A stretch of 64,000 nucleotides of DNA from Albifimbria verrucaria (taxonomy: Eukaryota; Ascomycota; Sordariomycetes; Hypocreales; Stachybotryaceae). The translations under genes were made by a program, and so were the position numbers. The stretch is taken from positions 186,001 to 250,000 of the forward strand of contig JAHREC010000030.1 in assembly GCA_020081605.1 (NCBI GenBank). The letters run 5' to 3'. Below are positions 33,604-45,332 of this stretch, in pieces. How positions within the stretch are numbered: the stretch's first letter is position 1; every line of letters starts with the position of its first letter. The notes beneath the pieces are model-generated. The model was given only the letters and a program-made list of their open reading frames with translations, ran no database searches and was not told the origin of the DNA.

Positions 33604-36600
33604 ATGGATGAACAACTGCGGCGAGCCAGAGCCGGGCTAGGAGCTCTGGGTCGGAGTGCAAGCCGACAATTCCGTCGTTTCCGCTTTAGACAAAGCCATC
33701 GACGACACAATCTTATCTCCAGCAGCACTATTGCTGAGCCTATGCTGGGGATTGATTACTTCACCACTGGCCTCCCCAACGCGGAGATCACCACAACTAT
33801 CACTTCAGATGGCCCAGCAGGTAACCCGGATTTCTACACCTCAACCTCTAGAGACATCCTCGCAGTTACAAGCCTGACTCAAACAGAGACGAGAATCTCT
33901 ATCCCTCCTGGCACTATGCGGCGCCCTTCCGTCACTATGCGGGCAAACAGAGCTGACAGACGTCGAGCTCGAACTTCATCCATCTTGGGTGGCGTTCCTC
34001 TTGCAGACAACTTTGTCACCACTCCAACCGCTTCTGAAGATGGAAACAATCCTCTTGGTGTCTCCGGTTCGGGTAATGATGGCGACGAAATTCAAGAGTC
34101 TCCAACTTCGCCTCCTCCTTCCGATTCTGATGAATCCGAAGCCTCTGTTGATTCCAAGACTGGTAAGTTCATCATCTTTGCTTGCTTTTCATCATACTAA
34201 CATCATCAACTAGGTCTGAATGCTACTCCTCGCGCTCACACTGCGCTCGCTACTGCTGGTGAGAACGCAACTGTCATCAAGGAGTCTTCTACCGGTAAGT
34301 TTCCATCTCCCATTACATCTTTCATCAAGTCTAATCATCTGTGTAAAGATCCTGCCATCACTGCTTCGGTCAACAAGTCCACCGGTACTGGTGTTGGCGC
34401 TTCTGGCACTACCGACTCTACTCAAGGTAAGCTTCCATTTTTATCAACTTCCATCCAGGTTCTAACTCGCTATAGGAAACGCTGATGACGGCGCTGCCAC
34501 AGAGCCTGATTCTGTTCAGCCTGTCGCTGAAGTTGCTTGCAATGCCGATGCTACTTTCGGTCCCTCTTCTGATGAGGCTACTGGTGAGGCTTCTGGCAGC
34601 ACTGCTGCTCCAGCTAGCATCCCTGCTGAGCCCATCACCGAGCTGCTTGACGGAGCTACACCTCCACTGGGGACCATCGTCGAGTATCTTGACGGTATCG
34701 TACCCATTTACTCTTCTGCTGGTAGTAAGTCATCATTCTCTCTTCCAAGTTTTAAGAACCCATCTCTAACTCTTCTAAGATGCTTCCAACTTTGGTCCCG
34801 GTCCCATTGAGACTGCTATCGTTCAGGGCGTTCGTTCTCCCACTCATAGCAATTTGGCTAGTAAGTTATCCCTTGCCCCCAAAAAGATTCTGTTGCCAAC
34901 AGTTTCAAGCTTTTACCGCATCCATCGAGGGCCACAATAGCATCAGCTATGTCCTGGACATGGACGAGGCGCGAAACGACCCCCTTGCCCAGACCATCCT
35001 GTCGTCGTTCAAATGACCAGAACTGCTCCTGACAATATCCATTTAGTCTTCTCGGGACCCCGTTCTGAAGAAGAAACTGCACAACTTCTTGCCATCCCCG
35101 CGCCAGTGGAGCCCTCAGTTGAGGATGTTCAAGCCGCGTCTTTGGCCATGGTTGCCGCTGTTCTTGGACGCTCCCTTCCACCTGTTCCCCAGCAGGCTGG
35201 AAATGCTCAGTTGCCACCGATCGCTGGCCCAGCTGGCGCTGCTTTCGCCATGAACGCCGCTCAAAACGAGCACGCAGGGCTTGTAGATGGAGCGTTCCCA
35301 CCACCTCCATACACACCTGTGCATGCTAATCAGCTGTTCCCCAATGCTGGCCAGGTTTGGCAAATACCTGGCGACGTAAGTCATGTCTACTCTCTGCTAC
35401 TTTTATCCATTACTAACTTCTAATAGGAGCACTACCCCCATTGCGGGGCTCATTTGAGCCTGGCAACCAACTGGTTCTCTAAGTATGTTACAAATATCAT
35501 TTGGAATAACATCTTTGCTAACTTGTGATGGCAGCCAATCCATTCCCATTGTTTGTGGAACCCAGATATTCCATCTGCCATCAAACATTGTCCGCCAGTT
35601 CAGCTATTTTCGCCAGCTGTTCGACTTGCCACCTGGCCCAGGCGGCTATGTCCTCACCGGCATGGACCCTCAGGTCTTTACGGTTCTCGCACATTGCATG
35701 ATGAGTACCACCGGCTTTGAGGGAACCGAGGAGGGTTTGAACCTAGTTCTACTTGTCCTTGCACTGGAGACGGCTCTTCGCATGCAGATACCATCTGAAG
35801 CGAAGAAGATTAACGACAGTATTAGTCGTTACATCGTTCGCCGTGTCTTTTATCAGAATCCCTTCCAGCCTGACTTTGACGGCGTCTTGGATCATGGCTA
35901 TCACGTCTTCCGCTCTGAGGAAATTTACCGCGCATGGAAGATTCTCTTCGACTCGGATGCTCGCCTCAACATGCAGGACTGGCTTCTTGATACTGACATT
36001 GCCCGCCTTTACACCGTTGTTGTTCCTGAGAACCTGTGGCCAGCTCTGACAACCAACTTCCAAGCCTACTTCAACACTATCATTGATGGTATGGTTCGCT
36101 TCCGTGACGCCCCTGAGGACGAGGAGTTCTCCCTGTTCTGGTGGCAGGTAGTCCGAGGCACTGACTTCCTACGCAACAACTGGATCGGTTCTTATCCTCA
36201 CATGCGAGATTTCATGGCTCATCAGATCCAGCTCTCTCATAACGCTGAGAATATTCCTAACGCTGGTCAAGCCGCTGGCAACGCCGGTGGTGCTTCACGC
36301 AACGTTTCCAACGGCACTCTGGAGACTCTGATCATCGATCTCCCACAGGAGCCTGTTCTGCACCCCGTCATTGACATTGTGGTCAACGAGCCTACCGCTG
36401 ATGACACCGACCAAGTCGCTGACATTGTTGAAGACGTCATTCCAGATGTTCCTCGGCCCGACAGCCCTATCATCAATATTTTTGAGGATGAGACAGCTGA
36501 TCCCATTGTTGACACTGAATCTTCTACCAACGTCGTTGAGGATGCCCCTGCAGCTTCTGATGCTACTCCAGAGCAGCCCACTGGCGCTGGCAAGGATGCC

Positions 36601-36900
36601 ATCACCGCTCCTGAGGTTACTACCACTCCACCTGCTCACGTTGGCCTTCGCCTTCTCGGAGAGCCTGAGCGCCCACCTGCTAAGCCTTCTCGCTTCTGGG
36701 GTGAGCTTCCTGAGGGAGAGCATGTCAGCCCTGCCACTGCAATTGCACTAGGTTGTGCTCCTGGACCTCAGCCACCTGCTAGCCAGCCTGACACTAACAA
36801 CTACATCGTTGACGATGGTCTTCCCGATCATGCCGATGGAATGAGCATCTACGGGATGGATCCTAGCTTCCTCCCCGATGAGACCCGCAACTATTTCTGA
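33604..36900 (+). CDS. Large low-complexity protein with possible BTB/POZ-like segment, function unknown
   Basis: Proposed exons 33604-34162, 34214-34294, 34349-34426, 34476-34724, 34780-34860, 34903-35375, 35427-35482 and 35535-36900, about 980 residues. The N-terminus is Arg-rich (RRARAGLGALGRSASRQFRR); exons 2-5 encode Ser/Thr/Ala-rich linkers. A globular part lies in exons 7-8: IPIVCGTQIFHLPSNIVRQF, SYFRQLFDLPPGPGGYVLTG and an all-helical stretch to about residue 700. This resembles the start of a fungal BTB/POZ fold (buried strand, then a ligand-free loop), but I am not sure. The tail is acidic and Pro/Thr-rich. One A is missing at 35011-35013, and two more bases near 34876-34885 are needed to join exons 5 and 6; alternatively intron 5 is not real. 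No signal peptide. Confidence 0.6.
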
Positions 36901-39799
36901 GCTGGTGAATGACTCACTGCGCATGGAGATCAGTAGTTCTACACATGAACACGGCTGATCCTGAGATGGAGTTCAGCATCGAATCTTCTGCTTTTATCCT
37001 GGTCCCCATCAACATCTTGTCCGAGTCAAACTTGAACGCTCGCAATCATCTTCGCATCAGTTCTGCTTTGCCTTTCAACATCGCTGATTGAAAAGAAATC
37101 ATCAGCACACCAGCAACATCGCGAGCAGCAATGCAAGACAGCAATCTTCTTCAGCCTTCACCGGCTCTCAAAGAATGATTCGCATCTGCATATCGCTTTG
37201 CCTCGCTTGATGAGTTGGCTCAAAAACACAAAACACCAAAAACATCTGGCTTCTCATCGTTTGTTGCACGCTTCAATCACGTTTCAAGTTCAGTCATTTT
37301 GCATCGGTCTCAAACAAGGACCACTACTACACATTCTGAACAAGTGTCTCACCAGAAGAGCACACATTCTTCAGAACATTCGCATGCTTTCAGTACAATC
37401 AGTTTGAATCGCGCTCGCACTCACAGGGTGCACCGGGCGTCTATCACATGCGCCTCAGCATCAAAGCATCCAGTCTTCACAGCACTGGTATGCAAGCTTG
37501 AATCGCGCTCATGCTTTCAGGCGCACTCATACCCATAGGAGGGCGTAACGGAATCGGTTTGTTTCTTTCACTTCGTCTTTGCAGATTGAACACCAGCTTG
37601 GAGAGCTTGGCAACCAAGAGTACCTAACAGCTTTGGGAAAAGCTTCAGGGAAAAGGCAGCCTTGCTTCTACCTTGCTTACAGGTTTCAATGGCTGCTCAT
37701 GGACGATGGGGATATTTCGGAATTTGCTTTGCTTGGACCAGGATTGCAGGATAAAGGGGTACAGTTGGAGAGACGTAGTAGGTAGCTATCCTAGATAGTC
37801 TGAATACACAGCCCACGAGGCCGAGTAGATAGACCTCTTTTTCCTTCTTGATTTTGTGAATGGTGAATGCCCTAAGTCGAATTCCTGTGCGCAAACAATA
37901 AGCCTTCAACACCACAAACTCGATCCAAACTCAGCCTTGTCATTCAGCCTTGTCACCCAACCTGGTCACCTAAGCTTGCCACTCCGTCCCAAGACGCGAC
38001 TGAATCCATCATTTGCCTGTAAGTGATTCACTCCTGTACACCGTTCATCATCCAACAGCAAAGTTCTGACGCAGTGATTAGGATTCGTCCATGTGCGTGA
38101 GAGAGCGGAGTACACCAAGTTGATCATACATCAACTCGTACAATCGCAACAAAAGATCTACAGTCGAGAAGCGGTCACAAGTTTCATCGTCAAGAGCCCA
38201 TCGAACTTTCCACGTCGAGATATCGACTATGAGACCAGCTGAGATTCGGCCTGGGAGCTCAGGTCTGGTAAGCAATACACAACACGAGCAGATGACATAG
38301 AGCTAACTCGATAGTAGCAGACGATCAGAAACCGCGAGAACGCGAAGTAAGCCGCAGCTACCGTCTCCAAAGGCCATCCTTCTTCATAGAACCTTTACTG
38401 TTCCGAGCTCGATAGTCAGAACAATTTCCACGAGAGAGCATAGGCGACCAGCTCAAATAAGATGATGCTACAATAAGAATCTATCCATACTCTCACCAAC
38501 TGTGGCGAAATATCGCGAGCAAATACACAGTTCTGCTGAGTTGGGGGCGAATGAACGACCGGGCGAACGAACGAACGGGCGAGCGAACGAATGAACATAT
38601 GTAGATACATGGAAGCCTGTAGGCCTTTCACCATCAACCAAGATGAGGGGCTCTACTTGGCAAATGCTAGTCAATATGGGAACATGAGTCCTCCCCATAA
38701 GGGCAAGCAAAGCAGAAATCTGAGTGGACTCTGTGAACTTGCGCCTGACATCAGCCACAAAACCTATATCCTTCGGATCAAGATGATATAGGGGCAAGTA
38801 CTGCGGCCATGGGAAGAACCGAGGTGTTCAGGAAGTGATTTCCCGTCGGGTAACATCATCGCCTTGTGGATCAATGACAGTAGGGGCTGAGCCTTTCCAA
38901 TCTACAAAATTCATCATCGGTGTACCAGCAAGATTTGGACTGACACGTCTTCTGGCCTAGTAAACTCTTCAAAGTCCTTCACATGGTTATCTGCTACCGG
39001 GAGACACTGATTCGCCGGGCAAATCAAAGGCAACCTCAAGGGCCCTACAAATCGGGCTCATTATGGCATCACCAGGTCCCCTATCAAATGCCTCCAGCGG
39101 CGATTGCATCGAGCTTGTCTCGCTACGCTCGGTAACACGATCATCACGGTTCTAGGCGGCCTGGCTGGCAACACTGTTACATTGGTCAAGCCTTGAGGCA
39201 GCCGGCCTTAGGGCCCTTTGAGATCCGGCTCCTCACTATCTTGAATATTGTCAGGGCTGGAGACAGGCTAGTTAGCAACGTCACAGTAATCAAGGCTCGA
39301 GGCAGACAGTGAATTGAAAACGTTAAGAGTATATTGTCAGAGAATACGTTGACTTCTAACCAAGCCTTATTCATTAAGACCACCAGTGAGTGGCTGATGA
39401 GATAGACAGTCCGAGTCCTAATTGACTATCTATTACAGATGCAAAGCGGAAACTGTCCAGAGCATCTTTTCCACTTCCTCTCAAATATTGCGTGCTCTTC
39501 ACTTATTCTTTTGCTTTGCTTAATACAGCTGCTTTGAACATAGCTAAAGAACAATACAGTCAGTACTATGTTACGAACATGAAGAACAGTACTGTCAGCA
39601 CTATATTGCTACGCATTCACGAACAACACCACTCTGAAGAATTCAGCTAGCACATCACACAAGGCATTCCCAAGCAAGCTCACGCTCTGTTCCTTGGTCA
39701 TCATGAGTATATTTGGTATCACGACTTGCTCCCAAAACCACCCCTAGCGTGCGTAATCGTCGTTATAGTTACATACATGGCCCTTTCCATTTCCCCCTC
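36901..39799. other. 2.9 kb gene-poor region
   Basis: Between the convergent ends of the 33.6 kb gene and TMA20. Contains short degenerate direct repeats (for example TTGAATCGCGCTC near 37405 and 37498), a GAAC-type microsatellite at 38548-38596 and a loosely duplicated stretch around 39030-39310. No supported coding sequence. Confidence 0.4.
38548..38596 (+). repeat. CGAA/CGGG tetranucleotide microsatellite
   Basis: Imperfect array of CGAA and CGGG-like tetramers, about twelve units over 49 bases, in non-coding sequence. Confidence 0.7.
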
Positions 39800-40473
39800 T
39801 TAATCCGTGGCCAGGTTCCACAGACCGTCGCCCAGGTAGTGCGCGTCCTCGACGACAGGGCCCTTGCCCTTCTCCTTGACCTCGTCGGTACCGGCGACCA
39901 GGATGCCGACGGCGCAAGCCTCCTTTTGCCCTCGGCCATGATGACCACGGGCTCGCCCTTGGCCAGCTCCCGGCTCCAGCGGCCCTCCTCGTCAACGTGC
40001 TGGTCCAGCTCCTTGCCCTCCTCGAGCGTCTTGGGGGCACCTTCGACGGGCAGGCGGCCGCCGGCGGAGGTCAGGCCCGGGGCCATAAGGGTGGCGCCCG
40101 AGAGGACGAAGCGGATAGCGCCACGGTCGATTCGGATGCTGGGGAAGGCCTGGGGGAAGCGGTGGACGAGACGCAGGTGGGGCAGGATGTCAGACATGTC
40201 GTTCTGGTAGAAGAGCGGGACGGAGTCGAGGACGTAGAGGGTGTTGCGGTCGGGCAGCTTCATGCTCTCGAGGGAGCCCTTCTTGGGCAGGATCTCGTCA
40301 ATGTAGGGCGTGAGGAGCGGGTAGGTGGTGAGCAGAGACTGGCGCAGCGAGCGCTGGACAGAAGACTTGAGCTTCTGCTTGGGAGACGGGGTCATGCTGG
40401 CGAGGAGGGAGAGACATGTTAGCATGGGTGGGAGGGATAGGTAGCCGGGAACGACGTACTCCTTCTTGAACAT
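39800..40473 (-). CDS. tma20: Translation machinery-associated protein 20 (MCT-1/DENR partner, PUA domain)
   Basis: Orthologue of yeast Tma20 / human MCT-1, which binds the 40S subunit with Tma22 (DENR) and recycles post-termination ribosomes in the cytosol. A tiny first exon (40473-40460, coding MFKK plus part of a codon) is followed by a 62-nt intron with a GCTAAC branch and exon 2 (40396-39800). The N-terminal MCT1-type domain starts MTPSPKQKLKSSVQRSLRQS; the PUA part includes DRGAIRFVLSGATLMAPGLT and ends YLGDGLWNLATD. One A is missing from a run read as TTTT at 39924-39927 on the plus strand. With it the frame passes into ACAVGILVAGTDEVKEKGKG and gives 612 nt (203 aa), as expected. Conserved single-copy housekeeping gene. 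Confidence 0.93.
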
Positions 40474-40904
40474 CGTGACGGTTGTGCTTGAGCGAAACGG
40501 CCTAGAATTGAGTGGGAGACGCGTCTGGTCGAGGTCTTGTGTCGTGTCGACTTACAGACACCATGGTGGGGTAAAATCTGTCTGTTGGATGGCGGGGTAA
40601 ATTTCGCCAACATGCAATGTGTCGGGGTCTCGCAGCTCATGACGGCATCACCAAGACAAGAAACGGAAGCTCCCTCTCTAAGGTGGAGAAGAAGAAAAAA
40701 GGAGCAAAAAATCAGGGAAGAGAGAAAGAGAAGAGGAAGAAATTGCAGTCCTGTTCAAGGCCGTCTTGGACCCGGGTGGTGTATTACACTTGTTCCAATC
40801 ATGTATCTCGTATGCGTACATTGCACCAAAGAACCACGGCTAGCCATGCCACCCTCAATTAATCTAGCCCACGCAACCCCCTCCCTCACTCCATCATTCT
40901 CGCT
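40474..40904. other. Spacer between TMA20 and the I78 inhibitor gene
   Basis: About 430 bases, both flanking genes on the minus strand: TMA20 promoter plus the inhibitor 3' UTR. A purine-rich GAAGAAGAAAAAAGGAG stretch lies near 40690. No gene seen. Confidence 0.5.
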
Positions 40905-41217
40905 CTAGCCGTGAACGACGTGCGAGACGGTGCCGTCGTCCTTGAGGTGGACGTTGAGACGGTTCGGCCGGAAGTCCTTGGTGACCATCATGCCGGGCTC
41001 GATGATGCGCGTCTCCTCGGGCAGCTCGCGCTTGCAGAAGCACTAGCAGTCAAGTGTTAGTTCTAGGTCCCCAATCTGTAAGCCGCCATCAAAAGGACAA
41101 GCCACGCACCGTCTCGTTGGACTCTTCCTCGGACAGGGTCTTGCCGACGAGCTTGTTGGACCACTCCTCGGTCTTGTCCTTGGGGTTGCTGGTGATGCCG
41201 GGGACGACGAGAGGCAT
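40905..41217 (-). CDS. Peptidase inhibitor I78 family-like small protein
   Basis: 81 residues in two exons (41217-41110 and 41042-40905) separated by a 67-nt GTGCGT...CTAG intron; intact. The second exon carries the I78 signature: a charged lead (CKRELPEETRIIEPGMMVTK) then DFRPNRLNVHLKDDGTVSHV. The usual arrangement is an Arg-Ile-Ile-x-Pro-Gly strand, a DFRPxRLNV core and a terminal His/Gly in place of the more common CG. Members are reported or predicted as elastase-type serine protease inhibitors in fungi and bacteria. There is no signal peptide, so it would act inside the cell, perhaps against vacuolar proteases; this is inference. Tandem with TMA20 on the same strand but with its own promoter. 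Confidence 0.8.
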
Positions 41218-43412
41218 GTTTGCGGATGTGACGTAAGGTATAAAGAGGCAAGTAAATAGCGTCAAATAGACTGACTTGGGGGTTGAGGTCTTGTTTAAGT
41301 GATGGTGGTGTGTGTAACGGAAGCACGTGTAAGTCGCCTGCAGAAGATCCTGAAGACTAGCGTTGGCAAAGGGAGATGATAAACGTCAAAAGGTTAAAGA
41401 GATCATGCAAGTCATCCAGACGTCGGGGGAGAAGACGATGGCTTTATACGGGCATGCGAGGGTGTGAGCTTGTCTGGAGAGCTGCCTGTATCGCTCAAGA
41501 CGTTGCCATACAGGGTAAGTCTGGGCAGGGGACGGTCCAGTGATGACGTCGACCCACGTGAAAGCTTCCCGTCTGTCTGCCGCATCTACCCAGACACAGA
41601 CGCAGACGCAGACACACCTTATCTTGCCAACTGTATTTTTTCTCCGTGCTGCCTCCTCAGGGTAACATCCGTCCATGTATGCCATCGTCACATGCCCTCG
41701 CGGGAGCTCCCGTGTCGCAGAAACTCGCCGTCTTTGTGCACCGTGCAGAGACACGCCTTGCATGCGGCCGACCCCGAACGGCCTGGCTTGGCGCTCTGTC
41801 CGGTGGCATGGCGGTTGTGGTTGGAGAGAGAGCTTTGGAGCTGCATGAACAAGCTACCTACGGGCGAGATGAGGTTGCAATTCCCAGACCGGAGTAGAAC
41901 ACCAGGTCTATGCAATGCATGATATTATCTCAGACTGGTCTCGGGATTTGAAATGCTCATGACAGCCGTCCGGTCCGTATCGTCCGAAATATCGCATCAC
42001 CACTCTGGATTGACCCAGTTACATGGTGTGCTTTATCTCCAATGTCTAAAACCGCTTCGCCAGCTTCTCAGCCACGGGCCACAAGAACAGCGAATCCCTA
42101 GCCAAGAAAGCAAATGATCCAAGGCCTTTTACTCACCTTAGAAACAAACCTTCTGCTTGTATGCAGTCATCATGCTAAGTCTACCAACCAAAACCGCACC
42201 CTCTCACAACTTGCCCTCAGCTGTGAGACACTACTACTACTGTCTGCCACCATGTCGTGTAAGGGCATTCATTCATTCACTGTGCCACTCACCATCCGAC
42301 AACTGCATTGCTCCCAGCCAGACCAGGCATCGTCAAGCATGCAACGGCTCCCGCACAGAACTTACCGAGATCCAGTCGCAAAAGGAGATATCGATCTTCA
42401 CTTTTTCGCACCAGCAACCACCCAAAGCTCCATAAAGGGACCCGTGGGACGGGGTTCGTCGGATGCCGTAGCGGCATGTAGCTGTACTCGCTGTGCCCAG
42501 GCTGCTGATGTCATTCCACAAGTCCAACTACTTAGCTCTACCTGTCAGCTCTAAAAATACCAGCCTCAAAGCCACCGACAAGGGGCCCTCATGCAGCTTC
42601 ACCAACCTCGCGCTGTCTTGTTGTCTCGAGTTGCTGAAGATTGCTTGTTTCTCACAGACAAATTATGAAGAAAGGAAATTTCTTAAGAAATACGCTCAAT
42701 TGAGCACATAACGAGGCATAACTGAACAGAAAAGCAAAAAAAAACTCGACATGAACAGAATTCATCAAAATAAAAATACCAGCCCAATGATTCGTCGTCA
42801 GCAAGACCACACACAGCCCCCTCCCCTGTCCCCATCGTGATCCTATCCACTCATCCGGCTCCGCTTCTGTCTCCCCTGGTTGACCCCTGAACATGGACGA
42901 GAAGCCTTGGAAACCTATTGCTAGAAGCCCCCAGCCCTGGACCTGGACGAGACTGAAAAATCGTAGCTGCAACGCAAGGCCTGGCTGCGACTGAGAACCC
43001 CAAGCCACACTTCCGTCGTCCCCTTTTTTTTCCTCATCTCGCCTGAACCGCGCCTTGCCTTGCCTCGCCTTGCCTTGGGACGGCACCATTTTAGTGCCTC
43101 GTCATCCTCCACCTATTTTTTTATTACCTGGACCTTAGCACTTCCCTCCTTCTTAACCCCAACCAACCGTCTTCGCCAATCCACCCTGCCTGGTTGGCGT
43201 CTTACGGCTCGTCTCTTTCCTTTCCTTCCCTTCCCTTCCAGTTCCATTCCTTTTACAACGGGCTCCGAGCGTCACTCAGTCCACCGCCATTCGAAAGGCT
43301 CCTCTCCCTCTCCCGCGAGAGCCCCGAGCCACGTCCAGCTAAACCGCCGTCGTCTCGAGTTGGCCTGATCCCTCTACATCGGACGGCCAGAGACACACAC
43401 ACGCCCAGCGCG
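41218..43412. other. 2.2 kb divergent intergenic region
   Basis: Between the I78 gene (-) and the membrane protein at 43413 (+). Contains a CAGACACAGACGCAGACG-type simple repeat near 41590, and strongly pyrimidine-rich sequence at 43010-43300 leading into the right-hand gene. Nothing coding is supported. Confidence 0.45.
43053..43077 (+). repeat. CCTTG pentanucleotide repeat
   Basis: Five tandem CCTTG units, one changed to CCTCG, in the pyrimidine-rich region about 340 bases upstream of the ATG at 43413. Confidence 0.75.
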
Positions 43413-44288
43413 ATGCTCCTCTCCGTCCTCGCCCTCGCCGGCGGCGCCTCGCCCTCTCCCGCCCCGAGTGCTTCTCCTCCCACGGCGCCGCCCTGGCTGA
43501 CTACTCCGCCTGCGCCGACCAGGCCTCCTCACTGCCTGCTTCGCCCGCCTGCCCAGCTACGCCATTGACGACGTCGAGGCCTGCTTCGTCAAGGCCGGCT
43601 GCCACCCCGACGCCTCTCTCCTCGAGGCCCGCGCCAGCCTCGACCGCTGCGACGAATGGGCTCAGGCCAGCGAGCTCAGGAGGCGCTTCAGAGCTTACGT
43701 GCCGCACCAGCCCGCCAAGACCGGCTCTCCTGTCGTCGACGGCTCCGGCACCTCGCCCAATCCGAAGCCCACCGGCGGCATCTCCTGAACGCCCTCTTTG
43801 CTCGTGAGAGTCTCCAGGGCGACGAGTGCTTCGACATCAAGGTCGTCGACACCACCGCCTGTGACGTCTCCACATCCAAGGTCCGCCTCATCACCGGATC
43901 ATGCTCTGACGTGAAGGAGACCTCCAGCTCGTGCAAGGACGGGTACACCTGCACCATGGACAAGGCCGGCACCGACGTCTGCATGGAGCTCAAGAACGCC
44001 CTCGACACCGCCGGCATCATCATCTCCATCGTCTTCGGCTCCGCCCTCATCCTCGGCATCGGCACCCTCACCTACCTCTGCTGCCAGGACCGCCGTCAGC
44101 AGAAGCGTCTCGCCGCCAAGGCCGAGGCCACCGCCCTCGCCCGCGCCGCCACCAAGAAGCAGCGCGCCAACGAGGTCCGCACCCCGCTCATGCGCCAGCA
44201 GGACGGCCCCGGCACGCCCGTCGTCAGCAGCCCCTTGCTACCGGTCCCCCGGCGGCCACGACCCTTCGGCGACCAGAACCGCAGCTAG
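43413..44288 (+). CDS. Single-pass membrane protein with cysteine-rich extracellular part
   Basis: Unrecognised but well structured. A signal peptide starts MLLSVLALAGGA. The lumenal part has cysteine-containing blocks PECFSSHGAALADYSACADQ, CFARLPSYAIDDVEACF and AGCHPDASLLEARASLDRC, a Pro/Gly linker, then a second cysteine group (GDECFDIKVVDTTACDVS, GSCSDVKETSSSCKDGYTC). One transmembrane helix, AGIIISIVFGSALILGIGTL, ends in YLCC and is followed by a basic Ala-rich cytoplasmic tail. The layout recalls plasma-membrane sensors or CFEM-like proteins, but the spacing is not CFEM. Three bases are missing (43447-43448, about 43530, 43784-43785); with them 879 nt (292 aa) reads cleanly. Codon use is extremely C/G-ending (CTC, GCC), suggesting strong expression or a GC-rich isochore. 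Confidence 0.7.
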
Positions 44289-45332
44289 AGGGATGGCTCT
44301 GCGGCCCGTGCGGGCAGTGGGCGCTCACCCGCCACGTCCTATCTGCAAAGTGTACGAGAGGAAGATCCATGAGCCTAGGCCACACCTGGCCCACGCTCTA
44401 GGAAGCACCAGGGTGGTGTGATGCGAGCGGTGTGCTCAACCAAACCACCAAAAGTTGTGATCCCTCAGCTAGGGAAGAAGGGTACAGGAATAAAGGCAAG
44501 CAAGAAACCAGGCGTAACGTTCAATTTGGAAATCGAGGTCCCATGTCAGTTTGCGATACCTCTGTCATATGGGTGTTGTGTGTTGTATGTGTGTGTGTTA
44601 TTATTTTCTCTTCATTCCTGTTTTTTCACTTGCCAGTCTTTGCTTCCGCCAATCGAGTAGCGAAAGATTCTGGGGCAAGTCAGGGTGGTTACTGTATGTA
44701 GGACAGGAAACGGTACTCTAGATCATGGATACATCAAATCATTCTAACGACTACATGCCTACGGTCTTGATGCCTTGTCTGGTTCTTGTGTGTTGACTCA
44801 GCCCGTGTAAGCCAATGGCACAGCTCACTGTTTGGGGCTAACAGATCAAAACTACGAATCACTCGTTTTTTCTTCAATGCTTTCCGAGACCGCATGGCTC
44901 TACTCGAACAAGATTTGCTTTGCTAGCGGTACCTTGATAAGATAGTTCAGGGTGAGCTTTCAGCATCTCAGCCCTACAATTCCCTCGTGTCCAGGTTGTC
45001 CCGTGTCTCCCTATCTGGAGTGGGCTGGACGACGAGATGAGCAGATAACCTCTGCCATACACACGACGCATAATTACACGCAACAGTTGCATTCCTGCAT
45101 CGCTTCGTTGCACTCGCACTCTTTCGAGATTTGGATTGAACCGAAGATGAACCATCCGGTGATGCTAGCATCATTACCATCCATGACCCATTCCTTTCCT
45201 TAGGCGCCGGCTGTGAAAGCCCTATATGGCTTGTTCCGGGTGTCCTAGCTGGGTCCATTCCTCCTCCGCTCTTGTACAACCAAAGACAGTCCCCATGGTT
45301 TCGTCGCTAACGAGTCGTCCTCGATTCGTGAC
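44289..45332. other. Convergent 3' spacer
   Basis: About 1 kb between the membrane-protein stop (+) and the NST1 stop (-). Includes a GTGTGT-type run near 44585. No gene seen. Confidence 0.5.

Noticed and set aside
38548..38596. GAAC array as a possible telomere-like or centromere repeat
   Set aside because: Only about 49 bases and imperfect; an ordinary microsatellite.
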